Origin: TA-20 sp035935115
GTDB lineage: Archaea; Thermoproteota; Nitrososphaeria; Nitrososphaerales; Nitrosopumilaceae
DNA length: 64,000 nucleotides
Assembly: GCA_035935115.1 (NCBI GenBank)
Contig: DASYXK010000005.1
Coordinates: 62,001-126,000 of the forward strand
Direction: 5' to 3'
The position numbers and the translations under genes are program-made. Position 1 is the stretch's first letter. Each line of letters opens with the position of its first letter. Below are positions 33,533 to 42,590 of the stretch, one piece after another. The notes beneath the pieces are model-generated. The model searched no databases. It was not told the DNA's origin and saw only the letters and a list, made by a program, of their open reading frames with translations.

Positions 33533-33772
33533 TTACTTCACCTTTTTTATTGTGAACTCTAGATCCTTTTCATTCTTTTTTAATTCCAAAAGCTGATGAC
33601 CATTTCGATTTACCCATCTGGATATATCTTCTTCAGATGCAGGATCATCTGCAATCACTTTTAGAATGTTTCCTACTGTCATTCTTTCAATTTCTATTTT
33701 TGTTCTAAATACAGGTTCTGGGCAGAACAATCCACGTACATCAATTGTCTTAGCTGGTCCTAATTCTGACAT
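33533..33772 (-). CDS. tusA: TusA/SirA sulfurtransferase
   Basis: A 79-residue protein. The CPxP motif is Cys17-Pro-Glu-Pro in VRGLFCPEPVFRTK, and the helix-strand pattern following (IEIERMTVGNILKVIADDPASEEDI) is the TusA fold. The Cys carries persulfide sulfur. Adjacent to cysteine synthase, it is probably the sulfur donor or acceptor for that enzyme or for thiamine or cofactor synthesis. Confidence 0.93.
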   Translation of the reverse strand: MSELGPAKTIDVRGLFCPEPVFRTKIEIERMTVGNILKVIADDPASEEDISRWVNRNGHQLLELKKNEKDLEFTIKKVK

Positions 33773-33845
33773 TCAATTCACCTTATAATTGAAAATGGCT
33801 TCAGCGTGATATTAAAATCTATTCTTGTGGACAGAGAATGTTTTG

Positions 33846-34766
33846 TCAAGTGAGGATCATAGGCAGTATTGCCCTCAAGTTACGTTCATACAAAATTGTA
33901 TGATCATGATTTTTGAAATTTATTTTGTTAGAAAGTTTTGTTGTCATATGTACCGCGATTTTATAAACAGCTGTCCACATCACACTATTTGGATTGGATT
34001 CAAAAATTCTAATTAAAAATGTACAAAGTCCTGTCAGATGCGGATGAGTCTGCTGAAAATATTTTATAATGTCATCTTTTGAATTTTCAATTTTATATTT
34101 TGCATGCTCAATCATTTCTTTACTTGTAACATAGCCAGCCTTACCAATAGAGATTTTTCTTTTACGCATTGCATACAATACATCGTCTAACGTATTTTCA
34201 GAATCAATTAGATTGATGCATCTTCCTAGTGTAGATACAACATGAGAATCACTACCTACCGTCACTATCATGTTGTTACTTTTTGCAAAATATGATGCGC
34301 GTAAATTGGAATACCTATCAACATTATTACTGTTAAAGACCTCAATTAGATCACAAAATATTGCTTGCTCACGCATGCCATTACTTAGGGCAAATGGATG
34401 CGGTGCGCATGAGATAGCTCCCTGTGATTTAATCTCATCAAGAATTTCATCCAGAGTCTGGTTTGGTTTTATTGTTTTAGAAAGTCCATATGCAATAACA
34501 TGTATTCCAGTGTCAGTCGTAATCTCTTCTGCCGGATAGACTTTGAGATTCTTGAACTTTTCATGGTTTTCTTTGTATTCAAGCAATGCCGAAAAGCCAT
34601 CCAAAGTATTATGATTTGTGATAAAAAAGGCATCCAATCCAATCTTGTGAGCTTGTTCTAGTTGTTCAGATATACCTATCCCACAATCATATGGTGTTTC
34701 TTTCAGACCAAGTTGAAAATTAGAAAATTCGTTATGACAATGCAATTCTACTTTTAAAATACTCAA
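33846..34766 (-). CDS. PHP-domain metal-dependent phosphoesterase
   Basis: A 306-residue protein with the PHP fold: motif I VELHCHNEFSN with metal-binding His, motif II FFITNHNTLDGF, and motif III with CAPHPFALS, plus GSDSHVVSTLG at motif IV. Such enzymes hydrolyse 5'-nucleotides, histidinol phosphate or RNA oligomers. The extra C-terminal helical segment (about 235-306) is not in minimal PHP proteins. No neighbour hints at the substrate. Confidence 0.88.
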   Translation of the reverse strand: MSILKVELHCHNEFSNFQLGLKETPYDCGIGISEQLEQAHKIGLDAFFITNHNTLDGFSALLEYKENHEKFKNLKVYPAEEITTDTGIHVIAYGLSKTIKPNQTLDEILDEIKSQGAISCAPHPFALSNGMREQAIFCDLIEVFNSNNVDRYSNLRASYFAKSNNMIVTVGSDSHVVSTLGRCINLIDSENTLDDVLYAMRKRKISIGKAGYVTSKEMIEHAKYKIENSKDDIIKYFQQTHPHLTGLCTFLIRIFESNPNSVMWTAVYKIAVHMTTKLSNKINFKNHDHTILYERNLRAILPMILT

Positions 34767-34825
34767 CGTTTATTCGTACTGCTTGGTTTAGAATATATTC
34801 TTTATTTCAATGATTGCACGTATAG

Positions 34826-35566
34826 TTACCTAAAGAGATCTTCATCTTTTGGTCTAAGCAGATCATTCATGTCACTTTTGGAATCACTAAATTTGTAATT
34901 TCTTACAATAGTAATAGGAGTATTGAGAGATTTACCCATCACTAGTTCTGATGCAGAACATATCTCATCTACAATTGCAATTTCAGTAACATGAAGAACT
35001 CGACCAAAAGTATCTTTTGTTCCAACATAATCAGCAATTGCTGAAATACCAGCCAATCCAATGGCACAGTTTGTTTGACCCATTCTAAATGGCCTACCAA
35101 ATGTATCTGATATTATCACGGCAACATTCTTTCCTGTTTTTTTCTTTATTGATTCTCTTAGTTTTTGTGCGGACATGTTTGCATCTTTTGGCAATAGTGT
35201 AACATACCCATGTTTGATGTTACTTTCGTCAACTCCAGCGTTAGCACACACAAATCCATGAATGGTTTCAGATATTATGATGCCGTCACTTAATCTCACA
35301 ATACGCTTTGATTCATCAAGTATTTTTTGAACAACTTGAGGATCTTTTCCATATTCACTCCCGATACCCATCGCAACAAGAGATGGGGTTATTGTGGATA
35401 ATTGTACAGTGCGTCCTTCCTGTTTAGATATTATTTTTTGTGTTACAATTAGAATATCGTTGTCTTTTATTTCTGGTTTTGATGTAGATGATAAAATCAA
35501 TTCAGAAATGTCATCATTTTGTTCTATTTCTTTATCTATCTTAACTGGGATTATTTCTAGCGGCAT
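34826..35566 (-). CDS. cofE: Coenzyme F420:gamma-L-glutamyl ligase
   Basis: A 246-residue CofE that adds glutamates to F420-0 using GTP. Characteristic segments are DILIVTQKIISKQEGR near the N terminus, FVCANAGVDESN, IISDTFGRPFRMGQTNCAIGLAGI and the end DLLRPKDEDLF. Length agrees with the archaeal enzyme. Presence of CofE supports F420 usage in this organism. Together with the phosphatase next upstream it is transcribed leftwards. Confidence 0.95.
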   Translation of the reverse strand: MPLEIIPVKIDKEIEQNDDISELILSSTSKPEIKDNDILIVTQKIISKQEGRTVQLSTITPSLVAMGIGSEYGKDPQVVQKILDESKRIVRLSDGIIISETIHGFVCANAGVDESNIKHGYVTLLPKDANMSAQKLRESIKKKTGKNVAVIISDTFGRPFRMGQTNCAIGLAGISAIADYVGTKDTFGRVLHVTEIAIVDEICSASELVMGKSLNTPITIVRNYKFSDSKSDMNDLLRPKDEDLFR

Positions 35567-35606
35567 TTGTAAATTCTATTGTCTTTGGATTTAAAATAAT
35601 ATCTAA

Positions 35607-36257
35607 TTATGCTACTGTTTGTAATCCAAGATTCATTCCATAATGTTTGTTTATGATATCAATTAACAATGAGAGATCCTTTTCTTCAAGAGTTACGGTA
35701 GCCAAGTCTTTCACAACATCTTGCGCCCTAAATGCCACCCCAAGGCCACATATATTGAAAAGTTTGATGTCATTTGCACCATCTACTACAACAACAATGT
35801 TTTCCTTTTTTTCCTTCCATTCGTTTACTTTTATTATGGCAGATTTTGCCTTGTCAGAATCCACGTGAATTACAACATCATCTAATTTTCCATCTTTGAA
35901 AATAAGTTCATTTGAAAAAACATGGTCAAGTCCTAATTCTTTTTTGAGTCTGTCTGTCATTATTGTAAATCCTCCTGAGACTGCAAGTAACTTCCATCCA
36001 GCCGCCTTTAGTGCACGACATATTTCTTTTGCGCCAGTCATGATTTGTAGAGAATCAGCAATCTCTTTGCATGTTTTATAGTCTATACCTTTTAGTGTGT
36101 TAATTCTTGTTTTGAGACCTTCTTCCCAGTCTATGACACCCTCAATGCCCTTTCGTGTAATCTCCCAAATTTCATCTTGCTTGTTTATTTTTTCAGCAAG
36201 TATTGGAAGAAATTCTGCATCAAGCAAAACACCCTCAACGTCAAAAATTGCTAGCAA
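35607..36257 (-). CDS. SerB-like HAD phosphatase
   Basis: A 216-residue HAD protein like phosphoserine phosphatase. Motif I is FDVEGVLLD with nucleophile Asp6 and Glu8 in place of the usual second Asp (a DxE form, as in ThrH-type enzymes). Motif II is the Ser in LLAVSGGFT, and the C-terminal part has VVVVDGANDIKLF with the metal Asp pair. Phosphoserine phosphatase activity would feed the serine-to-cysteine path next door. The Glu at motif I may alter substrate preference. Confidence 0.85.
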   Translation of the reverse strand: MLAIFDVEGVLLDAEFLPILAEKINKQDEIWEITRKGIEGVIDWEEGLKTRINTLKGIDYKTCKEIADSLQIMTGAKEICRALKAAGWKLLAVSGGFTIMTDRLKKELGLDHVFSNELIFKDGKLDDVVIHVDSDKAKSAIIKVNEWKEKKENIVVVVDGANDIKLFNICGLGVAFRAQDVVKDLATVTLEEKDLSLLIDIINKHYGMNLGLQTVA

Positions 36258-36360
36258 CTAGTTTCAGTTTGACAACACAAATCTAGATTATATTAAGTTT
36301 TGATAGATCGGATTTTGATAAAACCACTAGCAATATATTTCGCAATTCCTGAGGAACATC

Positions 36361-36645
36361 ATGGGCGAGCTTCCACACAAATATGAAGTTACTATCAAGG
36401 TAGCCACTGCACCATACAAGCTTTCAGATAAGATCAAAGACGAGTTAAAAGCTTCAGGTATGATGGATGATAAGGGCAAATTAAAATTAAAAGGTGTTAG
36501 CCCAAAAATGCTCAAACGAATGAAAGAGGAAGCTGTAGATTGCCCAGTTCTTAAATCAGAGATAGGATTCGTCCAATGCTTTGTTTGCCCAAACTTTCAA
36601 AGTAGAATAATAGGAAAAGTACTTTGTAAGGGCGACCCACTCTAA
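36361..36645 (+). CDS. Conserved hypothetical protein with C-terminal cysteines
   Basis: A 94-residue basic protein. The N-terminal half is helical and Lys-rich (YKLSDKIKDELKASGMM, LKLKGVSPKMLKRMKEEA) and the C-terminal half carries four Cys (VDCPV, QCFVCPN, VLCKG) consistent with a metal site. It lies 42 bp before proS in the same orientation. I do not recognise the family. Confidence 0.65.
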   Translation: MGELPHKYEVTIKVATAPYKLSDKIKDELKASGMMDDKGKLKLKGVSPKMLKRMKEEAVDCPVLKSEIGFVQCFVCPNFQSRIIGKVLCKGDPL

Positions 36646-36687
36646 AGACCAGAAAGCTCATTAGTACATATCCCAAATTGATGTAAA

Positions 36688-38130
36688 TTGAGTAAAGAGA
36701 TAGGCATAACAGTCAAGAAAAATGAAAATTTTAGTGAGTGGTACACACAGGTTGTAATCAAGGCAGAGCTGGCAGATTATGCTCCTGTAAAGGGATTCAT
36801 AGTACTCAGACCATATGGATACTCAATTTGGGAATCATTAAAAAACTCACTTGATGAAAAACTAAAAAACACAGGTCATCAGAATGGTTTTTTGCCAATC
36901 TTAATTCCAGAGTCACTTCTTAGTAAAGAATCAAAACATTTTGCCGGATTTAATCCCGAGGTTTTTTGGGTAACTCACTCTGGAAATTCTGAAATTGGAG
37001 ACAGGCTTGCATTAAGACCAACTTCTGAAACGCTTGCATATTCCATGTATTCTAAATGGATAAAAAGTTGGAGAGATTTGCCATTAAAGATTAATTTTTG
37101 GAATACCGCACTACGTGCAGAAATAAAATCAACAAAACCATTTCTTAGAACATCGGAATTCTTATGGCAAGAAGGACATACTGTGCATGCAACAAAAGAA
37201 GAAGCTGAGCAAGAGGTCATGTCAATACTTGAAATATATAAAAAAACAGTTGAGGAAGAATTGGCTATACCAGTAATTACTGGTAAAAAAACAGAAAAAG
37301 AAAAATTCGTAGGGGCGGTATATACCACAACTATGGAAGCAATAATGCCTGATGGCAAGGCTCTCCAAATGGGAACGTCGCATTTTCTTGGACAGAATTT
37401 TTCAAAACCGTTTGATGTCAAGTTCCTAGATAAAGAAAATGTAGAAAAATTTGCATGGCAGACATCATGGGGTGTTTCTTGGCGATTGATAGGAGCACTG
37501 ATAATGGTTCATGGAGATGACAAAGGTTTAGTTCTGCCTCCTCGAGTGGCACCAATTCAAGTAGTAATTGTTCCAATTTATTATTCCGAATCAGACAAAG
37601 AACAGATTATTACAAAATCAAAAGAAATAGAACAGATTATATCAAAAAAGAAAATCAGAGTTCACATAGATACAAGAGATGAATTTACACCTGGTTACAA
37701 ATTTCATGATTGGGAGATGAAAGGAGTTCCTTTAAGGATAGAGTTAGGACCAAAAGACCTAGCAAAAGGCAAGATGGTATTAGTAAGACGCGATAGTCAA
37801 AAAAAGACGGACCTTTCTTTTGACAATATTGAAATCGGTATTGAATCAATGTTAAATGAGATACAACAAAGTCTTTTTGAAAAAGCAAAGAATCTCCTAG
37901 CTGAAAAAACAAAGGATGTGTTAGATTTTGAGAAATTTAAATCAGAGTTAGAAAAGGGTTTGTTTTTAAATTCTCCTTGGTGTGGTGACCAAAAATGTGA
38001 AGAAACAATAGAAGAAACAACCGGTGCAGATATACGGGTGCTTCCTTTTGATAATAAAAAATCAAATGCACCATGCATCATATGTAAGAAACCTAGTAAA
38101 GAAATGGCAATATTTGGTCGCGGCTATTAA
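36688..38130 (+). CDS. proS: Prolyl-tRNA synthetase (archaeal/eukaryotic type)
   Basis: A 480-residue class II synthetase without the bacterial insertion domain. Class II motif 2 includes FLRTSEFLWQEGHT and motif 3 GVSWRLIGALIMVHGDDKG. Binding of proline is expected at RPTSETLAYSMYSKW. The C-terminal zinc-binding domain has CGDQKCEE and CIICKK. The TTG start gives MSKEIGITV. It follows the small Cys protein. Confidence 0.95.
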   Translation: MSKEIGITVKKNENFSEWYTQVVIKAELADYAPVKGFIVLRPYGYSIWESLKNSLDEKLKNTGHQNGFLPILIPESLLSKESKHFAGFNPEVFWVTHSGNSEIGDRLALRPTSETLAYSMYSKWIKSWRDLPLKINFWNTALRAEIKSTKPFLRTSEFLWQEGHTVHATKEEAEQEVMSILEIYKKTVEEELAIPVITGKKTEKEKFVGAVYTTTMEAIMPDGKALQMGTSHFLGQNFSKPFDVKFLDKENVEKFAWQTSWGVSWRLIGALIMVHGDDKGLVLPPRVAPIQVVIVPIYYSESDKEQIITKSKEIEQIISKKKIRVHIDTRDEFTPGYKFHDWEMKGVPLRIELGPKDLAKGKMVLVRRDSQKKTDLSFDNIEIGIESMLNEIQQSLFEKAKNLLAEKTKDVLDFEKFKSELEKGLFLNSPWCGDQKCEETIEETTGADIRVLPFDNKKSNAPCIICKKPSKEMAIFGRGY

Positions 38131-38156
38131 TTGCTAGAATTCGTTTTATTGTAAAG

Positions 38157-38654
38157 CTATCCTGAGTCTACTATAATATTGCTTTTCATTTCAGGATGGA
38201 TTGTAGAATAATACTTGAACGTACCAGCTTTATCAGCAATGAAATTGATTGTCTGTGCTTCAAAATAATTCAATTTTTTGGTATGCACGTTGAATTCGTT
38301 TATGTTTAGATCATGTTGTGATGAAGTTTCTTTATCCTCATTGATTACGTGAAGAGACACTAATTGTCCCTTAATTACATGAATAGAAGCGTCTATTGCA
38401 CCTGATGCCAGAGTTTTTTTGCCTTGTCTAGTTGATTGTTCTTCATAAAAATAACCATTTTGACTATCATGTGTAGCCAGGATGTAAATATTAGTCGGAG
38501 GTGCAAAAACCGGAGTTGTTCCATTAACTGGAATCATAGCACCCAAGGCAAAATATCCACCAATTGATGCCGCTGCCGCAATAACTGCAATGCCAATAAT
38601 CGTACCCCTAGTAAAGAATTTATTTTTATTATTGTTTTTTTGATGTTTTCGCAA
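38157..38654 (-). CDS. Membrane-anchored cupredoxin-like protein, Cys ligand replaced by Ser
   Basis: A 165-residue protein with a Lys/Asn-rich cytoplasmic start, one transmembrane helix (about 16-38) and an exported cupredoxin-like domain. Type-1 copper ligands would be His114 (QHDLNINEF), a Cys, His153 and Met156; the sequence reads GTFKYYSTIHPEM, so the Cys position is Ser150 (TCT at 38205-38207). A blue-copper site is thus unlikely, though other copper or no metal binding remains possible. Extracytoplasmic cupredoxins are common in ammonia-oxidising archaea. It is divergent to htrA across 56 bp. Confidence 0.75.
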   Translation of the reverse strand: MRKHQKNNNKNKFFTRGTIIGIAVIAAAASIGGYFALGAMIPVNGTTPVFAPPTNIYILATHDSQNGYFYEEQSTRQGKKTLASGAIDASIHVIKGQLVSLHVINEDKETSSQHDLNINEFNVHTKKLNYFEAQTINFIADKAGTFKYYSTIHPEMKSNIIVDSG

Positions 38655-38710
38655 TGATGAATAACCGATGGCTGCGTATATTTAGGTAACTAAGGTAATG
38701 ATAAAGAACA

Positions 38711-39975
38711 ATGATTCGTAAAGGATATTTATTACTTCAAAACATTTCAGCTGGCGATAAGAAACGAAAAAAACTGAGATTGTTCTTATAGCTGCAGTAA
38801 TAATTCTTGCAGCCATAGTTACAATTCAAGCTACTAATAGTAATCACATTACGAATAATTCTCTTGCCATAACACAGGGTCCCCAAGGTCCACCTGGTTT
38901 ACAAGGCATACAAGGTCCACAGGGCCCTCCTGGTCCTCCCGGTCCATCAGGCCAGACATCAACTGGACAATCGGATCTTACATCAATATTTAAAAAAGTA
39001 GAAAATTCTGTTGTTCAGATAACAAGCAAAGTCTCAACTGTAAATAACAATATCATTGTAAATGGCATGCCACTTCAAAGTCAATCTACTAGACTTGGTT
39101 CCGGATTTGTTTATGATAAAGAAGGGCGCATTATTACGAACAATCATGTAGTTGAAGGATCAAAAACAGTTAATGTCACCTTTGTTGACGGAAATACATA
39201 TACTGCCAAAGTAGTAGGAACTGATCCTGATAACGACATTGCAGTTATACAAATAATTGATAATTTTCCAGATGAAAATCTTATGCCTCTAACATTTGGA
39301 GATTCATCACAGCTTCAGGTGGGCCAGGAAGTAATTGCAATAGGTAATCCCTTTGGATTGAGTGACACAATGACACATGGAATAATTAGTCAGGTTGGTC
39401 GTCTCTTACCAAATGAAAACTTGGGATTTTCTATACCTGATGTAATTCAAGTGGATGCACCAATCAATCCTGGTAATTCAGGAGGGCCATTGTTAAACAC
39501 ACAGGGTGAAGTCATTGGCATGAATACCGCCATCAATACAAATACAGGCGAATTTTCTGGAGTAGGATTTGCCATTCCATCTAATTCAATTCAGAGAATA
39601 GTTCCACAATTAATTAAAAATGGAGTCTATACCCACCCATGGCTTGGCATAGCTGGAACTAGTATGAATCCAGATGTTGCATTAGCAAACGGATTAGCAA
39701 GAAATTACAAAGGTGTAATTGTTGATCAAGTTGTAAAAGATGGACCTGCATACAAAGCAGGATTAGTGCCAGCTACTTTGGATAACAACAACATTCCTCA
39801 TGGCGGAGACATAATCACTGCAGTTGATGGCCATCCAATTAAAACAATCTATGACATTATTGCCTACGTGGATGAACAGAAATCTGTTGGTGATAAAGTA
39901 GTATTAGCAATAAATAGAATGGGCAAAACAATGGACTTGACTTTGGTACTGCAACCAAGACCTGCAGCAAAGTAA
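38711..39975 (+). CDS. Membrane HtrA-type serine protease with collagen-like linker, apparent frameshift
   Basis: If the seven A at 38767-38773 were eight, a continuous protein starts at ATG 38711: a short basic N terminus, a transmembrane helix (IVLIAAVIILAAIVTIQ), a collagen-like linker of eight Gly-X-Y triplets (38878-38952), and the protease. As written, the frame is open only from 38750s without ATG, GTG or TTG until 39067. The protease shows His in ITNNHVVEG, Asp in DPDNDIAVIQI, Ser in NPGNSGGPLL, and a PDZ domain (about the last 95 residues) from GVIVDQVVKDGPAYKAGL. Its role is turnover of misfolded exported proteins. The break is either a real frameshift or a homopolymer error. Confidence 0.75.
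38767..38773 (+). other. Homopolymer run at the HtrA frameshift
   Basis: Run of seven A after CG. Adding one A joins the reading frame from ATG 38711 (MIRKGYLLLQ) to the transmembrane helix and protease. Confidence 0.65.
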
Positions 39976-39994
39976 TTTCTTCTGAATTGAAAAA

Positions 39995-40558
39995 CTAGTT
40001 TAATAAACTAAAATTCCAAAGTTTGTCAGTTGCTTTTTTAATTCCAATTCTTGATCTTGCATTAATTTCAGATTTTTTCATTTCCTTGCCTTCAATAACA
40101 AATAGACTAGAAGGTTTTGTGAGATCCTCGCCGTATTGCTTTTTTGTTATCTGTAATGCCTGTGTAAGTTTTGCAGGTCCATTGGTAAGGTTTGAGATCA
40201 GCGTGGTTTTTCGTTGCTTTATCATAAAATCAACTCCTTCTATTGGCTCGAGTGCACGAAAAAGAACTGCTCCTGCTTCAAAATCATTATTTTTTGCAAC
40301 CACATTTACACAATAATGCATACCATATGTGAAATAGACATATGCTTTTCCTACTTGCCCAAACATTGCTTTGTTCCTCTCCGTCATTCCTACAAAAGAA
40401 TGACTAGCCGCATCGTCTTTGTACCTATATGCTTCTGTCTCAATTATCATACCAGAGATTATCTTTTTGCCAATTCTTCGTACAAGTAGTTTGCCTATCA
40501 AGTCCTGAGCAACATCAACTGTATCCCTATCATAAAACGAACGTGGTATGACTCTCAT
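39995..40558 (-). CDS. 3-methyladenine DNA glycosylase (AAG/MPG family)
   Basis: A 187-residue DNA glycosylase of the AAG/MPG family that removes alkylated and deaminated purines. Key segments are LIGKLLVRRIG, the catalytic-region ETEAYRYKDDAASHSF, and VGKAYVYFTYGMHYCVNVV and GAVLFRALEPIEG. Length is slightly short, with a compact C-terminal end. It overlaps the uracil glycosylase gene by four bases, forming a base-excision repair pair. Confidence 0.93.
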   Translation of the reverse strand: MRVIPRSFYDRDTVDVAQDLIGKLLVRRIGKKIISGMIIETEAYRYKDDAASHSFVGMTERNKAMFGQVGKAYVYFTYGMHYCVNVVAKNNDFEAGAVLFRALEPIEGVDFMIKQRKTTLISNLTNGPAKLTQALQITKKQYGEDLTKPSSLFVIEGKEMKKSEINARSRIGIKKATDKLWNFSLLN

Positions 40559-41136
40559 GATAAAGTCTCTACTTGAATTCCTTTTTTTATTTTCTCAAGT
40601 GTTTTGACTAGTGTTTTAATGTCATCCTTTAAAACTTGTTTAAGATCTGGAGTGTATATTACTGCAGCTGGATGTATAGTAAGAAAATACAAGTGATCAT
40701 TTTTTTTAATTATTTTACCTCTGTTCTTTGTAATGGAACCACCACCTAAGATAGAACCATATGCAGTATTTCCGAGGATGCAGATAATTTTGGGTTTGAT
40801 AATATCAAGCTCATCAATCAAAAATTGCTGGCAAGAATTTTTTTCTTCTTCAAGTGGAATCCTATTGTTTGGCGGTCTACATTTTACAACATTTGTTATA
40901 AAAACATCATCTCTTGACAGACCAGCATATTCTAGTGCTTCTGTTAGAATTTTTCCTGCCATACCTACAAATGGTTCACCCTTCAAATCTTCGTTTCGTC
41001 CAGGCGCTTCTCCTATGAACATTATTTCTGCATTGTAGTTTCCTTTGCCTGCAACAGCATTAGTTCTTGATTTTGAAAGATTGCATTTTGTACAAGATAT
41101 TACCTGTAGCCTTAATGTATCCATCAAATCTGACAT
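40555..41136 (-). CDS. Uracil-DNA glycosylase, family 4
   Basis: A 193-residue enzyme with a 4Fe-4S cluster. The cluster Cys are Cys15 and Cys18 in SCTKCNLS, with two more in VKCRPPNN and NSCQQFL. Active-site motifs are GEAPGRNEDLKGEPFVG and LTIHPAAVI. It excises uracil from DNA. The start lies at ATG 41136 and it overlaps the alkylpurine glycosylase gene. Confidence 0.95.
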   Translation of the reverse strand: MSDLMDTLRLQVISCTKCNLSKSRTNAVAGKGNYNAEIMFIGEAPGRNEDLKGEPFVGMAGKILTEALEYAGLSRDDVFITNVVKCRPPNNRIPLEEEKNSCQQFLIDELDIIKPKIICILGNTAYGSILGGGSITKNRGKIIKKNDHLYFLTIHPAAVIYTPDLKQVLKDDIKTLVKTLEKIKKGIQVETLS

Positions 41137-42552
41137 TTATACTCCCACACTTTTTACTGTAGCAATTCCTCGCACATGTGGTCCGCCATTACCCATTCGC
41201 ATAATTTGCATTGGATCGCCTTTACCACAATTTGTAATTGGTCTTACGGTGAAATCTTTTCCACACGCATCAATTGAATTGAAAAAATCAGGTGCAATTC
41301 CCATAACAATTACATCCCTAAGTAATTCTTTTAATTCACCGTTTTCTATCTTCTGTGAAAACTGACACGATATATTCCAGTTGTATCTCATCATGTCAAT
41401 AGACGGGACTTTCATGTTAGAAATAAGATAGCCATTTTTTACTTCTTTTATCATTTCCTGAGGATCCCAATCTCCCTTTTGTATGCACGTGCACGCCATT
41501 CTAATTAATGGCATAAATCCATACCCTGTAGCTCGCATTCCAGAATTTGGAGCTGTATTAAAAATTGATGCAGTTTCTCTGCTTTGCATGTGATTTACTA
41601 GAACACCATTTTCTATCAGTAATTTTGATTTTGCAAAAACTCCTTCATCATCATATTTGTAATATCCAAGACTTGGCATCGTGGGATCATCTATTACATT
41701 TAATTCCTGAGAGCCAATTTTTTGTCCTAATTTTCCTGTCCACCAAGCACCTCCGGCCCAAGCCATTTCCTTTCCAAGTACTCTATCTGCCTCTGATGGA
41801 TGACCAAGAATTTCATGTGAAAGAAGAGCAACAAAATCAGGATTCATTACAACTGTTGCTTTTTCTTCTTTGGTAGTTTTTGCATCTAAAAGTTCTGAAG
41901 CTTTCTGTGATACAAATTCAGATGTTTGCATAATATCATTTTTATCAAGTATCATCTCCAATCCTCCCCTACCTCCTTCCGTAGCATTAACAGATTCCGT
42001 CAAACCTGATTCATGTGCGGTTGCAGTAACATTAGCTATTGTGTCTTCAAATCTTTGAGTTATTTTTGAACCGTCACTGTTTACAAAATATTTTGAAAAG
42101 GTGTCATGCTCTATAGATATTGAAGATTTGTGAATTCTTTTTTTGCTTCGTATTATGCTATCACATTCAAACCCAATTTTTACCAGCTCTTCCAATGTGG
42201 GTTTCTTGGATACAGAAAAATTTATCTCATCTATATATACATGACTTTCTGCAAGTTTTACTTTATGTTTTTTATTTGTAGAATAATGTAATGCACTTTT
42301 TACTGCATCCATTGTCGCATTTTTTACTTGGTCTAGTGATTTTGGATTAGAAATGGAAAAAAATCCCCATGCCCCATTAACGAGTACTCTAATCCCAAGG
42401 CCAGAGTCTCTTGAAGAAGTGAAATGCTCAATTTCGCTATTTTCTAGAAGAAATCCATCACTTTCTACTGTTTCAGCTCTAACATCACAATATTGAGCAC
42501 CACATTCCATGGCAAACTGCATTGACTTTTCAGCAAAATCCTCTAATTCCAT
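41137..42552 (-). CDS. TldD/PmbA-family metalloprotease
   Basis: A 471-residue TldD-type protein. The zinc site appears as HEILGHPSEAD (His-Glu-x3-His), with a third ligand further on. TldD and TldE cooperate to degrade small unfolded peptides. Here a single TldD-like member is encoded and its 3' end abuts the uracil glycosylase gene. A PmbA partner is not in the window. Confidence 0.92.
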   Translation of the reverse strand: MELEDFAEKSMQFAMECGAQYCDVRAETVESDGFLLENSEIEHFTSSRDSGLGIRVLVNGAWGFFSISNPKSLDQVKNATMDAVKSALHYSTNKKHKVKLAESHVYIDEINFSVSKKPTLEELVKIGFECDSIIRSKKRIHKSSISIEHDTFSKYFVNSDGSKITQRFEDTIANVTATAHESGLTESVNATEGGRGGLEMILDKNDIMQTSEFVSQKASELLDAKTTKEEKATVVMNPDFVALLSHEILGHPSEADRVLGKEMAWAGGAWWTGKLGQKIGSQELNVIDDPTMPSLGYYKYDDEGVFAKSKLLIENGVLVNHMQSRETASIFNTAPNSGMRATGYGFMPLIRMACTCIQKGDWDPQEMIKEVKNGYLISNMKVPSIDMMRYNWNISCQFSQKIENGELKELLRDVIVMGIAPDFFNSIDACGKDFTVRPITNCGKGDPMQIMRMGNGGPHVRGIATVKSVGV

Positions 42553-42590
42553 TATAAGGCAATTTGGTTGTTCTCAACTATTTATTTATA

